Assembly: GCF_003063625.1 (NCBI RefSeq)
Contig: NZ_CP026604.1
Coordinates: 3,946,065-4,010,064 of the forward strand
Origin: Saccharobesus litoralis
GTDB lineage: Bacteria > Pseudomonadota > Gammaproteobacteria > Enterobacterales > Alteromonadaceae
Direction of reading: 5' to 3'
Length of the DNA: 64,000 nucleotides
The notes beneath the pieces are model-generated. The model was not told the origin of the DNA, ran no database searches, and worked only from the letters and a program-made list of their open reading frames with translations. Below are positions 46,911 through 57,574 of the stretch, piece after piece; the first letter of the stretch is position 1, and each line of letters begins with the position of its first letter. The position numbers were made by a program, and so were the translations under genes.

Positions 46911-48562
46911 ATTTTTTCGTTAATGGTGTCAAACTCAGAACCTTCGTTGTTTGCTTTGCTACGCAATATCTCAAATCGACGTTGTTGTTTGTCATCCATT
47001 TTTTCAGTACTGAGTAAAATCATACATTTATCAAACATAGGTTGATGGTGTGCTTTAAGGCCTTGCCGTTTTTTTTGGTCCACCAATACCTGCAAAAAGT
47101 TTAACGCAATTCGCACGTTTTTTGGCATTAAACGTAATGCATCACTAAAGGTTTGAATAGCGGGCTCCAATTGGTTTTTACTATAAAAACCGACAGCCAT
47201 GTTGTTGAGTTCGCGTGGTGAGAATGGAATGTCGCGTCGCTCTTGCGCTTCTTGTTTTAAATATTGCTCCATGACTTTTTGGCTTACTTCATTACCAAAG
47301 TTAGTTTCACCAATGTTTTCCAATAATTCTAAGGCTGCATCTTTGTGGCCTAGCTCATGAAATGCTTTTGCTTTGTCTATATCGTCTTCAATATTTTGCG
47401 ATTGTGAATTGCCATATAGTGCACTTTGAATTAATTGCTGAGCTTGAGCTTGCTCATTTTTTAAATAGTGTATACGCGCTTTTGTGACGTTAATTTTTTC
47501 TTTAGCTAACTTTGCATTAGGAAATTCTTTTTTTATTTCTTCAATGTACTTTTCAGATTGCCTAAGGATAGGCGCGGATTCTTCTTCTGATAGCGTTAAC
47601 GCGTAGTCTACACCGGCACGAGCCACAGTTAGGTAGAGATCAGGCGAATCGTGGATTGAGCGTTTACCGTATTTAGCTATGTTTTTCGCAGTTTCAAATT
47701 GGGCGTTATGGTCGTGGATTAAACGAGCAAGGTTTAAAACGTTTTTATGTCTGTCAATATTACGCGGCGATAATTCAGCTGCTTGATTAAAGTCAGCATA
47801 CGCTTTCTCAAAGTCATCATTATGTAGGTGAAATTGGCCAAGTAAATCTAGCGCAGCTAAGCGACTCTCTGGTCGTTCAACCAAGCGGGTAAGGATGGCT
47901 TCAGCTGTTTCATTTTTATCTAAGGCTAACAGCGCTTTGACTAGCCCAACTTGTGCCCAGGCAAAACGATACTTTTCTAAAATAGAGTGATAATAACGCT
48001 CAGCTTCTTCGTAGGCTTCCATTGCTAATAAGGTGTCGCCTTTAATTCGCACTAAAAACGGCGCAAGCTTTGCTAATTTTGGATTCTCAAGGTGATTATC
48101 TATGAGCTGGATCGCTTTATTGTACTTTTTGCTTTCGATAGCCCGATACACAGACTTTAGTTTATCTTTACGGCTTAAAACGCGTTCTAAACGAATTTTA
48201 AGCTCTTTTGCGGTAAACGGCTTAACTAAAAAGTCATCGGGTTGAAGTTCTACCACACTATTAACCAGTGCTGGGCTAGTTTCGGCACTGACGAAAATAA
48301 ACGTTGTAGTAGGGCGTATATACCCTTTGACTTTCATTTCTTCGAATAGGTGAAAACCATCGCGATCGCGACTTAAATTAAACGAGCATAAAATAATGCT
48401 GAAGTTTTGTTCTTGGCAAAGCTGTAAAGCATGTTTGGCACTTTCTGCAATTTTTATGTGCTTATAGCCTAAGCTTTCTAACGATTTTTTGAGAAAGTTT
48501 TGCGCAAGGGCCTGATCATCAATAATTAGAATTTCAGCACTATTGATTAAATCCATTCTCAT
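46907..48562 (-). CDS. response regulator with TPR repeats and a degenerate receiver
   Basis: 551 residues. The N-terminal receiver domain (about 8-130) has Asp15/Asp16 (IIDDQ) and the conserved Lys in LVKPFTAKEL. The phosphoacceptor position, in NFSIILCSFNL, is Ser60 instead of Asp. The usual phosphorylation is therefore impossible, and the domain probably works as a pseudo-receiver. From about residue 140 on there are tandem TPR-like helices, for example AYEEAERYYHSILEKYRFAW, DFEKAYADFNQAAELSP and QLEPAIQTFSDALRLMP. No DNA-binding or enzymatic output domain is seen, so it likely scaffolds protein contacts. It is a single gene convergent with the NIF3-family gene. Confidence 0.88.
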   Translation of the reverse strand: MRMDLINSAEILIIDDQALAQNFLKKSLESLGYKHIKIAESAKHALQLCQEQNFSIILCSFNLSRDRDGFHLFEEMKVKGYIRPTTTFIFVSAETSPALVNSVVELQPDDFLVKPFTAKELKIRLERVLSRKDKLKSVYRAIESKKYNKAIQLIDNHLENPKLAKLAPFLVRIKGDTLLAMEAYEEAERYYHSILEKYRFAWAQVGLVKALLALDKNETAEAILTRLVERPESRLAALDLLGQFHLHNDDFEKAYADFNQAAELSPRNIDRHKNVLNLARLIHDHNAQFETAKNIAKYGKRSIHDSPDLYLTVARAGVDYALTLSEEESAPILRQSEKYIEEIKKEFPNAKLAKEKINVTKARIHYLKNEQAQAQQLIQSALYGNSQSQNIEDDIDKAKAFHELGHKDAALELLENIGETNFGNEVSQKVMEQYLKQEAQERRDIPFSPRELNNMAVGFYSKNQLEPAIQTFSDALRLMPKNVRIALNFLQVLVDQKKRQGLKAHHQPMFDKCMILLSTEKMDDKQQRRFEILRSKANNEGSEFDTINEKI

Positions 48563-48701
48563 CGTTGTCTATATACCCAAAAGCCAGTGTTAACCATGTA
48601 ATAAGTTTAACGAAATATCGTTGTTACGCCAAAAAATTGCTGTGGTAAGCCAAAGATATAATAAAGCAGGTTTTACGCCAAGTTTTTTAATTTAGCCATA
48701 A

Positions 48702-49217
48702 TTAAAGTCGACGTGTTTTTAGCAATCGATAACTAAAAACGCCAATGAAAGCTAAACCGTAAATAAAGTATATAACTCGCATCCATTCGGGCATAGAAAG
48801 GCTAAATAGCTGCCAATTAACATCGCCGCACATACCGCGCACTTCAAACACACTAGGCAACCATTCATGCAATGGCATCCAATTAGGAAAATTAGGAATC
48901 GATTCGCACACTGCAAACAATGGGTTTACATCCCGTTGCATGTAAATGTGGTCATTGGCAATAATTAGAGCCCATACTAAGCACACCCAAAAGCATACAT
49001 AACTGATTAACCTAAGCGGTAAAGCTTTGGGGTTAATTAACGCGGGTATGGCTGATAATGCAATACCTAGTACTGCTACTCGGGTATATACGCATTTGAC
49101 ACAAGGTTCATAGCCAAGTCCGTATTGAAATATTAACGCAACTATTTCAAGCCCTAAAGCAGACGCAAATACTAGGAACCAAATAAATCGATTTTCTACA
49201 TTAATTAAATTTTGCAT
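48702..49217 (-). CDS. dsbB: disulfide bond formation protein DsbB
   Basis: Inner-membrane quinone reductase that reoxidises DsbA. The start at 49217 gives 171 residues. The redox pair Cys39/Cys42 (PCVKCVYTR) and the second pair Cys104/Cys130 agree with the E. coli protein; the second pair has the same numbers. Four transmembrane helices are visible. A GTG at 49262 would extend the frame, but that stretch is the nhaB terminator, so the later ATG is preferred. It follows nhaB, as in E. coli. Confidence 0.95.
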   Translation of the reverse strand: MQNLINVENRFIWFLVFASALGLEIVALIFQYGLGYEPCVKCVYTRVAVLGIALSAIPALINPKALPLRLISYVCFWVCLVWALIIANDHIYMQRDVNPLFAVCESIPNFPNWMPLHEWLPSVFEVRGMCGDVNWQLFSLSMPEWMRVIYFIYGLAFIGVFSYRLLKTRRL

Positions 49218-49230
49218 AATTCGTATACAA

Positions 49231-49256
49231 AAACGCCGAGCGTTACCTCGGCGTTT
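49231..49256 (-). terminator. terminator between nhaB and dsbB
   Basis: A perfect 10-bp stem AAACGCCGAG / CTCGGCGTTT with a 6-base loop, followed on the minus strand by TTTTTG. It ends nhaB transcripts just before dsbB, so dsbB needs read-through or its own promoter. Confidence 0.85.
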
Positions 49257-49273
49257 ATTCACTTTATGATTGA

Positions 49274-50863
49274 CTAATGATGCCCAACATCACTGGTATT
49301 TTCAAGACCAGGAACATGATGTTGAATTAGCCCAGATTGGTATAGTGCATCTGTCGCTTCAGGCAACCATAACCAAGTTGCCAATAAGCCCACTACGGTT
49401 AAGACAATAGTATATGGTAGAGCCATGACAACCATACGGCCATAGGATAAGCGGACTAATGGGGCTAGCGTACTCGTTAACAAAAATAAGAATGCAGCTT
49501 GACCATTTGGCGTAGCAACACTGGGTAAATTAGTCCCTGTATTAATAGATACAGCAAGTAAGTCGAATTGGTCGCGCGTAATTTGCCCTTGAGCAAGTGC
49601 ATTTTTAACTTCTGTAATATACACAGATCCAACAAACACATTGTCACTCACCATAGACAATAAACCATTAGCAATATAAAACATGGTTAATTGAGTTTTA
49701 CCTTCGAAACTTAATACCCAATCGATGACAGGTAAAAATAACTGTTGCTGAATGATGACGGCAACGATGGCAAAAAAGACACAAAGTAGCGCGGTAAAGG
49801 GTAATGCTTCTTCAAAAGCATGGCCAATTTGGTGTTCTTCGGTAATACCGCAAAAACTAGTAGCGAATATAATGATAGTTAAACCAATCAAGCCAACTTC
49901 AGCTAAATGTAATGCTAAGCCAACGACTAACCAAACCGCAATTATTCCTTGTATCGCTAGCTTTGCTTTTTCGCGAGTTGTGCGCTTTGCATCTTCTTGA
50001 CGATCAAAGTCGCTTAGAATTCGGTGTACAGATTCTGGCAATTTAGACCCGTAGCCAAAGATTTTAATTTTTTCGACAAGAATACAGGTTAACAATCCTG
50101 CTATTAACACAGGAACGGTAACAGGTGCCATGCGGATCGCAAATTCAATAAAGTCCCATCCAGCTTTATCTGCAATGATTAAGTTTTGTGGTTCGCCGAC
50201 ACGAGTCATTACACCGCCAAGTGCTGAGCCTACACCAGCATGCATTAATAAACTACGTAAGAATGCACGGAATTCATTTAGTTCATTACGTGTAATCGGT
50301 TCAAAATGTCCGTCGTCATTGTGGTTATGACTATCATCGTTAGAAGGTTTGCCTGACGCAACTTTGTGGTAAATAGAGTAAAAGCCAACGGCTACGCTGA
50401 TGATAACGGCAATAACCGTTAGTGCATCAAGAAACGCGGATAATATTGCAGATGCAAAACAAAAGGACAGAGACAATATCGTTTTAGAACGAATTTTTGT
50501 AACTAGCTTGGTAAATACAAATAGCAAAAGTTTTTTCATAAAGAAAATACCCGCAACCATAAATACCAATAAAAGAAGAACAGGTAAGTTTTCTTTTATT
50601 TCATGAAAAACCAAATCAGGAGATGCCATACCTATTGCAATTGCTTCTATTGCTAGTAAGCCGCCTGGTTGTAAAGGGTAACACTTTAACGCCATTGCCA
50701 AAGTGAATATAAACTCTAAGATTAACATCCAACCCGCTAAATAAGGGTTAAAGTAAAAAATGATAGGGTTTATGACGAGGAAGGCAATAATTGCCAGTTT
50801 ATACCATTCAGGCGATGGCCCAAGGAAGTTCTTGAACAATGCCGTAGTTACAGATTGGTGCAT
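49274..50863 (-). CDS. nhaB: Na+/H+ antiporter NhaB
   Basis: Electrogenic sodium/proton antiporter of the inner membrane, about 12 helices over 529 residues. It matches E. coli NhaB from the start ([26 protein letters not shown]) through [29 protein letters not shown] and [13 protein letters not shown] to [25 protein letters not shown]. It is divergent from fadR, the arrangement seen in E. coli. It suits a marine, sodium-rich life. Confidence 0.97.
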   Translation of the reverse strand: MHQSVTTALFKNFLGPSPEWYKLAIIAFLVINPIIFYFNPYLAGWMLILEFIFTLAMALKCYPLQPGGLLAIEAIAIGMASPDLVFHEIKENLPVLLLLVFMVAGIFFMKKLLLFVFTKLVTKIRSKTILSLSFCFASAILSAFLDALTVIAVIISVAVGFYSIYHKVASGKPSNDDSHNHNDDGHFEPITRNELNEFRAFLRSLLMHAGVGSALGGVMTRVGEPQNLIIADKAGWDFIEFAIRMAPVTVPVLIAGLLTCILVEKIKIFGYGSKLPESVHRILSDFDRQEDAKRTTREKAKLAIQGIIAVWLVVGLALHLAEVGLIGLTIIIFATSFCGITEEHQIGHAFEEALPFTALLCVFFAIVAVIIQQQLFLPVIDWVLSFEGKTQLTMFYIANGLLSMVSDNVFVGSVYITEVKNALAQGQITRDQFDLLAVSINTGTNLPSVATPNGQAAFLFLLTSTLAPLVRLSYGRMVVMALPYTIVLTVVGLLATWLWLPEATDALYQSGLIQHHVPGLENTSDVGHH

Positions 50864-51113
50864 GATGGTTTACTTGTTTCCTAAAATATTACTGCTTCTA
50901 CTAAGGTGGGGGATAATTCGCGCGTATTGTTGACTAAATTGTGAAAATCATCAATCTTTTTGTGGGTTTTATAAAGAAAAAACTTGATTTTAATCAAAAC
51001 CTATGTTTAAAAAATGTTAAAATTGCAAATTACTTGTCTAAGTGGCTTTGTCTGTTAGAATTTAATAATGGTACGACCTGTGCTAATTCTAAATACAAGG
51101 AACTCTCGCTCGC

Positions 51114-51818
51114 ATGTTTATTAAAGCTCAAAGTCCAGCTGGCTTTGCAGAAGAATACTTAGTCGAATCTATTTGGAATGGCAAATTCCCCCCTGGTTCA
51201 ATATTACCTGCAGAACGTGAATTGTCAGAGTTAATCGGTGTTACACGAACTACACTGCGCGAAGTGTTACAACGACTTGCGCGTGATGGCTGGTTAACCA
51301 TTCAACACGGTAAGCCAACTAAGGTGAATAATTTTTGGGAAACGTCTGGACTTAATATTTTAGAAACACTGGTTCGACTCGACCAAGATGGCGCAGCGAC
51401 TATGATTGACAATTTACTGGCTGCGCGAACCGATGTTTGCAGTATTGTTATACGCCAAGCAATCAAACACGATGCAGCAAAATGTATTGAAGCGTTTGCC
51501 GATTTCCAAAACGTTGAAGATAATGGTACCGCTTATGCTGAGTTTGATTATCGATTACTGCATACTTTAGCTGAAATAGCAGGTAATAAAATTTATCTTC
51601 TTATTTTAAATGGCTTCAAAGGCTTGTATTCCAAGATTGGGTCTTTTTACTTTTCTCACCCTGAGGCTAGAGCGCTTTGTCGTTGTTATTACAAAGATAT
51701 TGTTCAACTGGCTGAAGCTGGCGATCATGAATTGGTCAGTGCATTAGTCAGAAAACATGGAAGAGAAAGCGGTGATATATTCAATAATCACCGCGAGCAA
51801 ATGCAACCTATAAATTAA
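51114..51818 (+). CDS. fadR: fatty acid metabolism regulator FadR
   Basis: GntR-family regulator that represses beta-oxidation and activates unsaturated fatty-acid synthesis; acyl-CoA releases it from DNA. Residues 1-80 are almost identical to E. coli FadR, including the recognition region [53 protein letters not shown]. The C-terminal acyl-CoA-binding helical domain is more divergent. Length is 234 (E. coli 239). AAGGAA lies about 12 bases before the ATG. Its stop overlaps the convergent ycgB stop within TTAA. Confidence 0.97.
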   Translation: MFIKAQSPAGFAEEYLVESIWNGKFPPGSILPAERELSELIGVTRTTLREVLQRLARDGWLTIQHGKPTKVNNFWETSGLNILETLVRLDQDGAATMIDNLLAARTDVCSIVIRQAIKHDAAKCIEAFADFQNVEDNGTAYAEFDYRLLHTLAEIAGNKIYLLILNGFKGLYSKIGSFYFSHPEARALCRCYYKDIVQLAEAGDHELVSALVRKHGRESGDIFNNHREQMQPIN

Positions 51819-53335
51819 ATATTAATCGATTCATATTTTTCAGGTGGACATGTCTCAATGAGCTTTGTTTCACCTGATTCATCTACTTGCTCTAGTTTTA
51901 CCTGAAAACCCCATAAGCGATATAAATGTTTCATGACTTCTTGCTTAGTTTCCGCAAGAGGTTGGCGCTTTTGCGGGATATACCTGAGAGTTAATGATCG
52001 ATCACCCGTCACATCTACACTGTATACTTGTATGTTAGGTTCGAGCATACTCAAATTGTATTGATTGGACAATTGCCGGCGTATTTCTCGGTAGCCTTCA
52101 TCGTTATGAATAGCGTTAACTTCTAAGAAGTTAATTTTATCATCGTCGTGAATTTGAAAAAATTTAAAGTCGCGGATAATTTTGGGTGACATGTATTGGC
52201 CAATAAAGCTTTCATCCTTATAGTTGCGCATTGCGAAGTGCAATGTTTCAAGCCAATCTGACCCAGCCATTTCCGGAAACCAAAGCTCATCTTCTTTTGT
52301 CGGTTTTTGACAGATGCGTTTAATATCCATCATCATATTAAACCCGAGCGCATAAGGGTTGATACCTGAATAGTAAGGGCTGTTATATTCAGGTTGTAAA
52401 ACCACGTTGGTATGACTATGAAGAAACTCTAAGATAAATCTATCTGTTACTAATCCTTCATCATATAAATGATTAAGAATGGTGTAATGCCAGAATGTAG
52501 CCCAGCCTTCATTCATGACTTGAGTTTGTTTTTGGGGATAGAAGTACTGAGATATTTTTCTTACTATTCGTACTAATTCTCGTTGCCAAGATTCAAGTAA
52601 GGGGGCATTTTTCTCAATAAAGTACAGAATGTTCTCTTGTGGTTCTTCAGGAAAATTAAATTTGCTTTTAGACTTTTCGGCTTTTTTCTTGGGTATTGTT
52701 GTGTGCCACAAATCGTTTACTTGCGATTGCAAATAAGCTTCTCTGTCTTTTTGCCGTTTGGTTTCTTCATGTAATGATATTTTTTGTGGTCGCTTATAAC
52801 GGTCGACACCATAATTCATTAAGGCATGGCATGAATCTAATATCTGTTCTACTTCATCTATACCGTATTTTTCTTCACATTCAGCGACATAATTTTTAGC
52901 AAACAGCAAGTAGTCAATAATTGAACTGGCATCAGTCCATGTTTGAAACAGGTAGTTACCTTTAAAAAACGAATTATGACCATAACACGCATGGGCCATG
53001 ACTAGCGCTTGCATAGTAATGGTGTTTTCTTCCATTAAATAAGAAATACAGGGCTCTGAATTAATAACTATTTCATAAGCTAAGCCCATATGGCCACGTT
53101 TATAATTTTGTTCAGTTTGAATAAATTTTTTACCATACGTCCAATGACTGTAGCCTATGGGCATACCGACACTGGAGTACGCATCCATCATCTGTTCAGC
53201 CGTGATAACCTCAATTTGGTTAGGGTAGGTATCTAGCTTGTAATGGGCGGCTACACGTTTAATTTCTTGATGGTATTGGTCCAGTAGTTCGAATGTCCAA
53301 TCCGGCCCATCACTTAAGGGTTTTCTTTTTGTCAT
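51815..53335 (-). CDS. ycgB: SpoVR-family protein YcgB
   Basis: 506-residue protein of the SpoVR family; its biochemical function is unknown. Typical stretches are [67 protein letters not shown] and [15 protein letters not shown]. The His/Glu-rich motifs suggest a metal site (inference). It is the third gene of the yeaG-yeaH-ycgB operon: its ATG overlaps the yeaH stop as ATGA. In E. coli ycgB lies near fadR but apart from yeaGH; here both associations occur at one locus. Confidence 0.95.
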   Translation of the reverse strand: MTKRKPLSDGPDWTFELLDQYHQEIKRVAAHYKLDTYPNQIEVITAEQMMDAYSSVGMPIGYSHWTYGKKFIQTEQNYKRGHMGLAYEIVINSEPCISYLMEENTITMQALVMAHACYGHNSFFKGNYLFQTWTDASSIIDYLLFAKNYVAECEEKYGIDEVEQILDSCHALMNYGVDRYKRPQKISLHEETKRQKDREAYLQSQVNDLWHTTIPKKKAEKSKSKFNFPEEPQENILYFIEKNAPLLESWQRELVRIVRKISQYFYPQKQTQVMNEGWATFWHYTILNHLYDEGLVTDRFILEFLHSHTNVVLQPEYNSPYYSGINPYALGFNMMMDIKRICQKPTKEDELWFPEMAGSDWLETLHFAMRNYKDESFIGQYMSPKIIRDFKFFQIHDDDKINFLEVNAIHNDEGYREIRRQLSNQYNLSMLEPNIQVYSVDVTGDRSLTLRYIPQKRQPLAETKQEVMKHLYRLWGFQVKLEQVDESGETKLIETCPPEKYESINI

Positions 53336-54609
53336 GCTGCCCCCTTGGTCGTTTGTTTTTTAAAAAACTCTCTAAATACTGGGTAAATATCATCAACCGA
53401 TTTGATATTTTGGATAGCAAGGTTATCGAAACTCTCAGCTAATGATTGATACTCTCGCCAGAGTGTTTGATGCGCCCGAGTCGTAATTTCGATATAGGTG
53501 TAATAACGAATAAAAGGCAACACGTTATTGCTTAGCAACTCGGTGCATAGTGGTGAATCATCAGCCCAGTTATCTCCGTCAGAGGCTTGAGCTGCGTAAA
53601 TATTCCATTGATTGGGAGGGTAACGATCTCGTACTATCTCATCCATTAGTTTTATAGCGCTCGATACGATAGTTCCACCGGTTTCTTTGGAGTAAAAAAA
53701 TTCTTGTTCATCCACCTCTTTGGCTTGAGTGTGATGACGTATGTAAACCACTTCAACATCTTTGTATGTTTGCGTTAAGAATAAATACAACAGTATGTAA
53801 AAGCGTTTGGCGATATCTTTTGTTGCTTGATCCATTGAGCCAGACACATCCATTAAACAAAACATGACGGCATTTGATGTTGGAACTGGCTTTTGCTCAA
53901 AGTTGCGAAACCGCAGGTCAAATTCATCAATAAATGGAATTTTACTAAGCTTGCGTTTTAAACTTTCTATCTCAGCAATTAATATGTCTATTTCGCTTTG
54001 GTTACCTTTCGCGTCTTGTTGTAAATTTTCTAATTCATTTTCTGCTGCTCGTAAACGTTTTTTATGTTTACCAGCCATAGCAGTGCGCCGCGCAAGCGAA
54101 TTTTTTAATGAGCGCACAATATCAAGATTTGCTGGGTTACCCTGAGATTTAAAGCCAGCTCGATGCGTTTGAAACTCAATCATTTTATCTAGTTGAGTTT
54201 TTTGCAGGTTTGGTAACTCTAAGTCTTCAAAAAGTAAATCGAGATATTCACTTTGCGAAATTTGAAAAACGAAATCGTCTTCACCTTCCCCCGAATCTGA
54301 AGCTTCCCCTTGGCCACCACCACCTTGCCCTCCTTGAGGGCGAGGTATTTTGTCACCCGGAATAAACTGATCGTTGCCCGGGTGTACCATATCGTTAACA
54401 CCGCCTTTACCTCGGTGAAAAGTAGGTTCCGATATATCGCGTTGCGGTATCGTAATACTTTCACCAGAGACAAGGTCAGTGACACTGCGGTTATTGATAG
54501 AGTCAGAGACAGCTTTCTTAATCTGTTTTTTATAACGTCTTAAAAATCGTTGTCGATTGACAGTACTCTTTTTCTTGGCATTAAGCCGACGATCAATAAA
54601 ATGCGCCAT
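53332..54609 (-). CDS. yeaH: YeaH-family von Willebrand factor A-like protein
   Basis: DUF444 protein of 425 residues, part of the PrkA (YeaG) stress module. The N-terminus is basic ([31 protein letters not shown]). A Gly-rich acidic linker (about 90-112, [20 protein letters not shown]) follows, then a VWA-like domain with the MIDAS motif DVSGSMD near residue 253 and the later conserved TGGTIVSSA. It sits between yeaG (18 bases upstream) and ycgB (overlap). It probably acts with the kinase in starvation or stationary phase. Confidence 0.95.
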   Translation of the reverse strand: MAHFIDRRLNAKKKSTVNRQRFLRRYKKQIKKAVSDSINNRSVTDLVSGESITIPQRDISEPTFHRGKGGVNDMVHPGNDQFIPGDKIPRPQGGQGGGGQGEASDSGEGEDDFVFQISQSEYLDLLFEDLELPNLQKTQLDKMIEFQTHRAGFKSQGNPANLDIVRSLKNSLARRTAMAGKHKKRLRAAENELENLQQDAKGNQSEIDILIAEIESLKRKLSKIPFIDEFDLRFRNFEQKPVPTSNAVMFCLMDVSGSMDQATKDIAKRFYILLYLFLTQTYKDVEVVYIRHHTQAKEVDEQEFFYSKETGGTIVSSAIKLMDEIVRDRYPPNQWNIYAAQASDGDNWADDSPLCTELLSNNVLPFIRYYTYIEITTRAHQTLWREYQSLAESFDNLAIQNIKSVDDIYPVFREFFKKQTTKGAA

Positions 54610-54627
54610 TGCATCTCCTTAATATAA

Positions 54628-56550
54628 CTAAGATGATTTGCGGACACGTAAGTACCATTCAGACAATAAACGCACTTGTTTTTGGGTATAGCCTTTTTCC
54701 ATCATTCGAGCGACAAAGTCGTCGTGTTTTTTCTGATCATCACCAGATGTTTTGGCATTGAACGAGATAACAGGCAATAAATCTTCCGTATTAGAGAACA
54801 TTTTATGCTCTATCACTGTTTTTAGCTTTTCGTAGCAAGTCCAATTCGGGTTTTTACCTTCATTGTTTGCTCTGGCGCGTAGCACAAAATTAACAATCTC
54901 ATTTCTAAAATCTTTCGGGTTGCTAATTCCAGCTGGTTTTTCAATTTTTTCTAATTCATTGTTGAGAGCGGCTCTGTCAAATAACTGACCAGTCTCTGGA
55001 TCGCGGTATTCTTGATCTTGGATCCAAAAATCAGCATAAGTGACATAGCGATCAAAAATATTTTGTCCATATTCAGAGTACGATTCTAAATAGGCTGTTT
55101 GAATTTCTTTACCAATAAACTCTACATATTTAGGTATTAAGTATCCTTTTAGGAACTCCATATACCTGTCTGCAGTTTCTTGCACAAATTGCTCGCGCTC
55201 AACCTGTTGTTCTAAAACATAAAATAGGTGTACTGGGTTCGCTGCGATCTCGGTATGATCAAAGTTGAAGACCCGAGAAATGATCTTAAATGCAAATCGT
55301 GTCGATAGGCCGTTCATACCCTCGTCGACACCTGCAAAATCGCGGTATTCCTGATGTGATTTCGCTTTTGGATCGGTATCTTTTAAACTTTCACCATCAT
55401 AGACTCTCATTTTAGAGTATATACTTGAATTCTCTGGTACAGCTAAGCGAGACAAGACTGAAAACTGAGCCATTAACTCTAATGTACTTGGAGCACAAGG
55501 CGCTTGGTTTAATTGACTGCTTTCAAGTAACTTTTGATAGATTTTTATTTCTTCTGAAACCCTTAAACAGTAGGGGACTTTAACAATAAATACGCGGTCT
55601 AAAAATGCTTCGTTGTTTTTATTGTTTCTAAAGCTTTGCCATTCGGATTCATTAGAGTGGGCTAGAATAATGCCATCATAAGGTAATGCCGACATACCTT
55701 CAGTCGGATTGTAATTACCTTCTTGTGTGGCAGTCAGTAACGGATGCAGCACTTTAATCGGTGCTTTGAACATCTCGACAAATTCCATCACACCTTGATT
55801 GGCACGACACAAGGCGCCAGAATAACTATAAGCGTCAGGATCGTGCTGCGCGTACTCGTCAAGGTAACGAATGTCTACTTTGCCGACTAAGGCTGAAATG
55901 TCTTGGTTGTTATCATCACCAGGTTCTGTCTTAGCAACGGCTAGCTGATCGAGTACTGATGGATATACTTTCTCAACACGGAATTTAGAAATATCGCCAT
56001 TAAACTCATGTAATCGTTTTCTGGCCCAAGGAGACATAATGGTTTTTAAGTAACGGTTTGGTATACCGTATTCAGATTGCAAAATGTCGCCATCTTCATT
56101 AACGTCAAATAAGCATAGCGGGTGGTCATTAACAGGCGAACCTTTAATGACGTAAATAGGACATTTCTCGACTAAGGATTTTATTTTTTCAGCTAAAGAT
56201 GATTTACCACCACCAACAGGACCTAATAAATAGAGAATTTGTTTTTTCTCTTCTAGGCCTTGGGCTGCGTGACGCAAATAACTAACAATTTGCTCAATCG
56301 CTTCTTCCATACCGTAGAATTCAGAAAATGCTGGGTAACGAGAAATGATGCGGTTTGAAAATATCCGACTTAAACGTGGATCTTGAGACGTATCAACCAT
56401 TTCTGGTTGGCCGATTGCTTGCAATAGGCGCTCTGCCGAATTGGCGTAGGCCATCTTGTCTTTTTTACATAGCTCTAAAAACTCTTCAATCGAATACTCT
56501 TCGTTTTTCGTTGAATCGTAGCGCTCCTGAAAATGCTCGAAAATACCCAT
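54628..56550 (-). CDS. yeaG: PrkA-type serine protein kinase YeaG
   Basis: AAA+-linked protein kinase, 640 residues. An N-terminal AAA domain has Walker A GPVGGGKSS (residues 110-118). The PrkA C-terminal domain includes the region YSYSGALCRANQGVMEFVEMFKAPIKVLHPLLTATQEGNY and, later, YLIPKYVEFIGKEIQTAYLESYSEYGQN. It matches E. coli YeaG (644). GGGGAAC lies about 6 bases before the ATG. It is the first gene of the yeaG-yeaH-ycgB operon; in E. coli the homologues respond to nitrogen starvation and RpoS. I found no convincing sigma-54 site upstream. Confidence 0.96.
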   Translation of the reverse strand: MGIFEHFQERYDSTKNEEYSIEEFLELCKKDKMAYANSAERLLQAIGQPEMVDTSQDPRLSRIFSNRIISRYPAFSEFYGMEEAIEQIVSYLRHAAQGLEEKKQILYLLGPVGGGKSSLAEKIKSLVEKCPIYVIKGSPVNDHPLCLFDVNEDGDILQSEYGIPNRYLKTIMSPWARKRLHEFNGDISKFRVEKVYPSVLDQLAVAKTEPGDDNNQDISALVGKVDIRYLDEYAQHDPDAYSYSGALCRANQGVMEFVEMFKAPIKVLHPLLTATQEGNYNPTEGMSALPYDGIILAHSNESEWQSFRNNKNNEAFLDRVFIVKVPYCLRVSEEIKIYQKLLESSQLNQAPCAPSTLELMAQFSVLSRLAVPENSSIYSKMRVYDGESLKDTDPKAKSHQEYRDFAGVDEGMNGLSTRFAFKIISRVFNFDHTEIAANPVHLFYVLEQQVEREQFVQETADRYMEFLKGYLIPKYVEFIGKEIQTAYLESYSEYGQNIFDRYVTYADFWIQDQEYRDPETGQLFDRAALNNELEKIEKPAGISNPKDFRNEIVNFVLRARANNEGKNPNWTCYEKLKTVIEHKMFSNTEDLLPVISFNAKTSGDDQKKHDDFVARMMEKGYTQKQVRLLSEWYLRVRKSS

Positions 56551-56779
56551 AAAGTTCCCCCGAGAAACCGTTTATCATTAGCAGAAAATGGATTTAAATT
56601 AATCGCTTACTTTAAATTTAGATGCAAAAAGCCAAGAAAACCAAAAAAATATGTTAATTAAATTACTGGATTTTTTATGCAAATCAGACTTATAGGGATT
56701 AGCTGCCAAAAAACGGCGATAAAATGCGAATATACAAACGGTAGAGGGGACAAATGGTGAGGCTAACGGTGCAAGAAAT

Positions 56780-56815
56780 CTCCGTACTTAATTCAGTAGT
56801 AAATTAAGCACGGAG
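56780..56815 (-). terminator. hairpin after sodB
   Basis: Arms CTCCGTACTTAATT and AATTAAGCACGGAG pair at 13 of 14 positions around an 8-base loop, starting 10 bases after the sodB stop. The U-tract on the minus strand is poor, so this is a moderate call. Confidence 0.55.
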
Positions 56816-56825
56816 TTAGGGAAGA

Positions 56826-57410
56826 TTACTTAGCTAGGTTAGCAGCTACGAATTCCCAATTAACTAATTTCCAGAACGCTGTTAAATAAGCTGGGCGAGC
56901 ATTACGGAAATCGATGTAATACGCATGTTCCCATAAATCAACAGTTAATAGCGGAGTTACACCTTCTTCTGTGATTGGCGTTCCAGCATTTGATGTATTA
57001 ACCAATGCTAAAGAACCATCAGCATTTTTAACTAACCAAGTCCAGCTTGAACCAAAGTTATTAACTGCTTTGTCATCAAATTGTTTTTGGAACTCTTCGA
57101 AAGAACCAAATGCAGCGTTGATTGCATCAGCTACAGCACCTGTTGGCTCGCCACCACCATTTGGTGATAAACAGTTCCAGTAAAAAGTGTGGTTCCAAAT
57201 TTGAGCAGCGTTGTTGAATAAACCACCTTCAGACGACTTAATGATTTCTTCTAAACTTTTTTCTGCGTTATCAGTACCTTCAACTAAACCGTTTAGCTTA
57301 GTTACGTAAGTTTGATGATGCTTACCATAGTGAAATTCTAAAGTTTCTTTAGAAAAGTGTGGCTCTAATGCATCTAATTCGTAGGGTAAAGCTGGTAATT
57401 CAAAGGCCAT
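56826..57410 (-). CDS. sodB: superoxide dismutase, iron type
   Basis: Cytosolic superoxide detoxification. Metal ligands are His27, His74, Asp158 and His162 ([13 protein letters not shown]). The active-site Gln sits at position 70 ([13 protein letters not shown]), with Ala-Gly-Thr in the later loop (NAGTPIT), which is the iron-type pattern; manganese enzymes place the Gln in that later loop. Length 194 is normal. GGAGA lies about 8 bases before the ATG. The monothiol glutaredoxin gene lies on the other side of the intergenic region, a neighbourhood also found in E. coli. Confidence 0.97.
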   Translation of the reverse strand: MAFELPALPYELDALEPHFSKETLEFHYGKHHQTYVTKLNGLVEGTDNAEKSLEEIIKSSEGGLFNNAAQIWNHTFYWNCLSPNGGGEPTGAVADAINAAFGSFEEFQKQFDDKAVNNFGSSWTWLVKNADGSLALVNTSNAGTPITEEGVTPLLTVDLWEHAYYIDFRNARPAYLTAFWKLVNWEFVAANLAK

Positions 57411-57574
57411 TGTTCGATTCTCCGTTGGCTTGTTTTAATAAGTAATACTGAATAAAAGTAGTGGCTTTTGGCAAAGCTGCCAAACTCTTTTTAAACGTAT
57501 AATAGTTTAACTAATTTAAAAAAATTGAATACCCAAAACATGTATGGATTAAGCGATTATTTTAATTGTTTGTT

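Noticed and set aside
49218-49262. GTG start extending DsbB by 15 residues
   Set aside because: The added segment coincides with the nhaB terminator hairpin, and the later ATG gives cysteine positions 104 and 130 as in E. coli.
50941-51162. 73-residue open frame before and into fadR
   Set aside because: It overlaps the fadR start in another frame, is AT-rich with no family features, and lies in the nhaB/fadR promoter region.
56551-56825. Sigma-54 promoter for the yeaG operon
   Set aside because: I searched the minus strand for GG-N10-GC with the usual context and found no convincing match, despite nitrogen control being known for E. coli yeaG.
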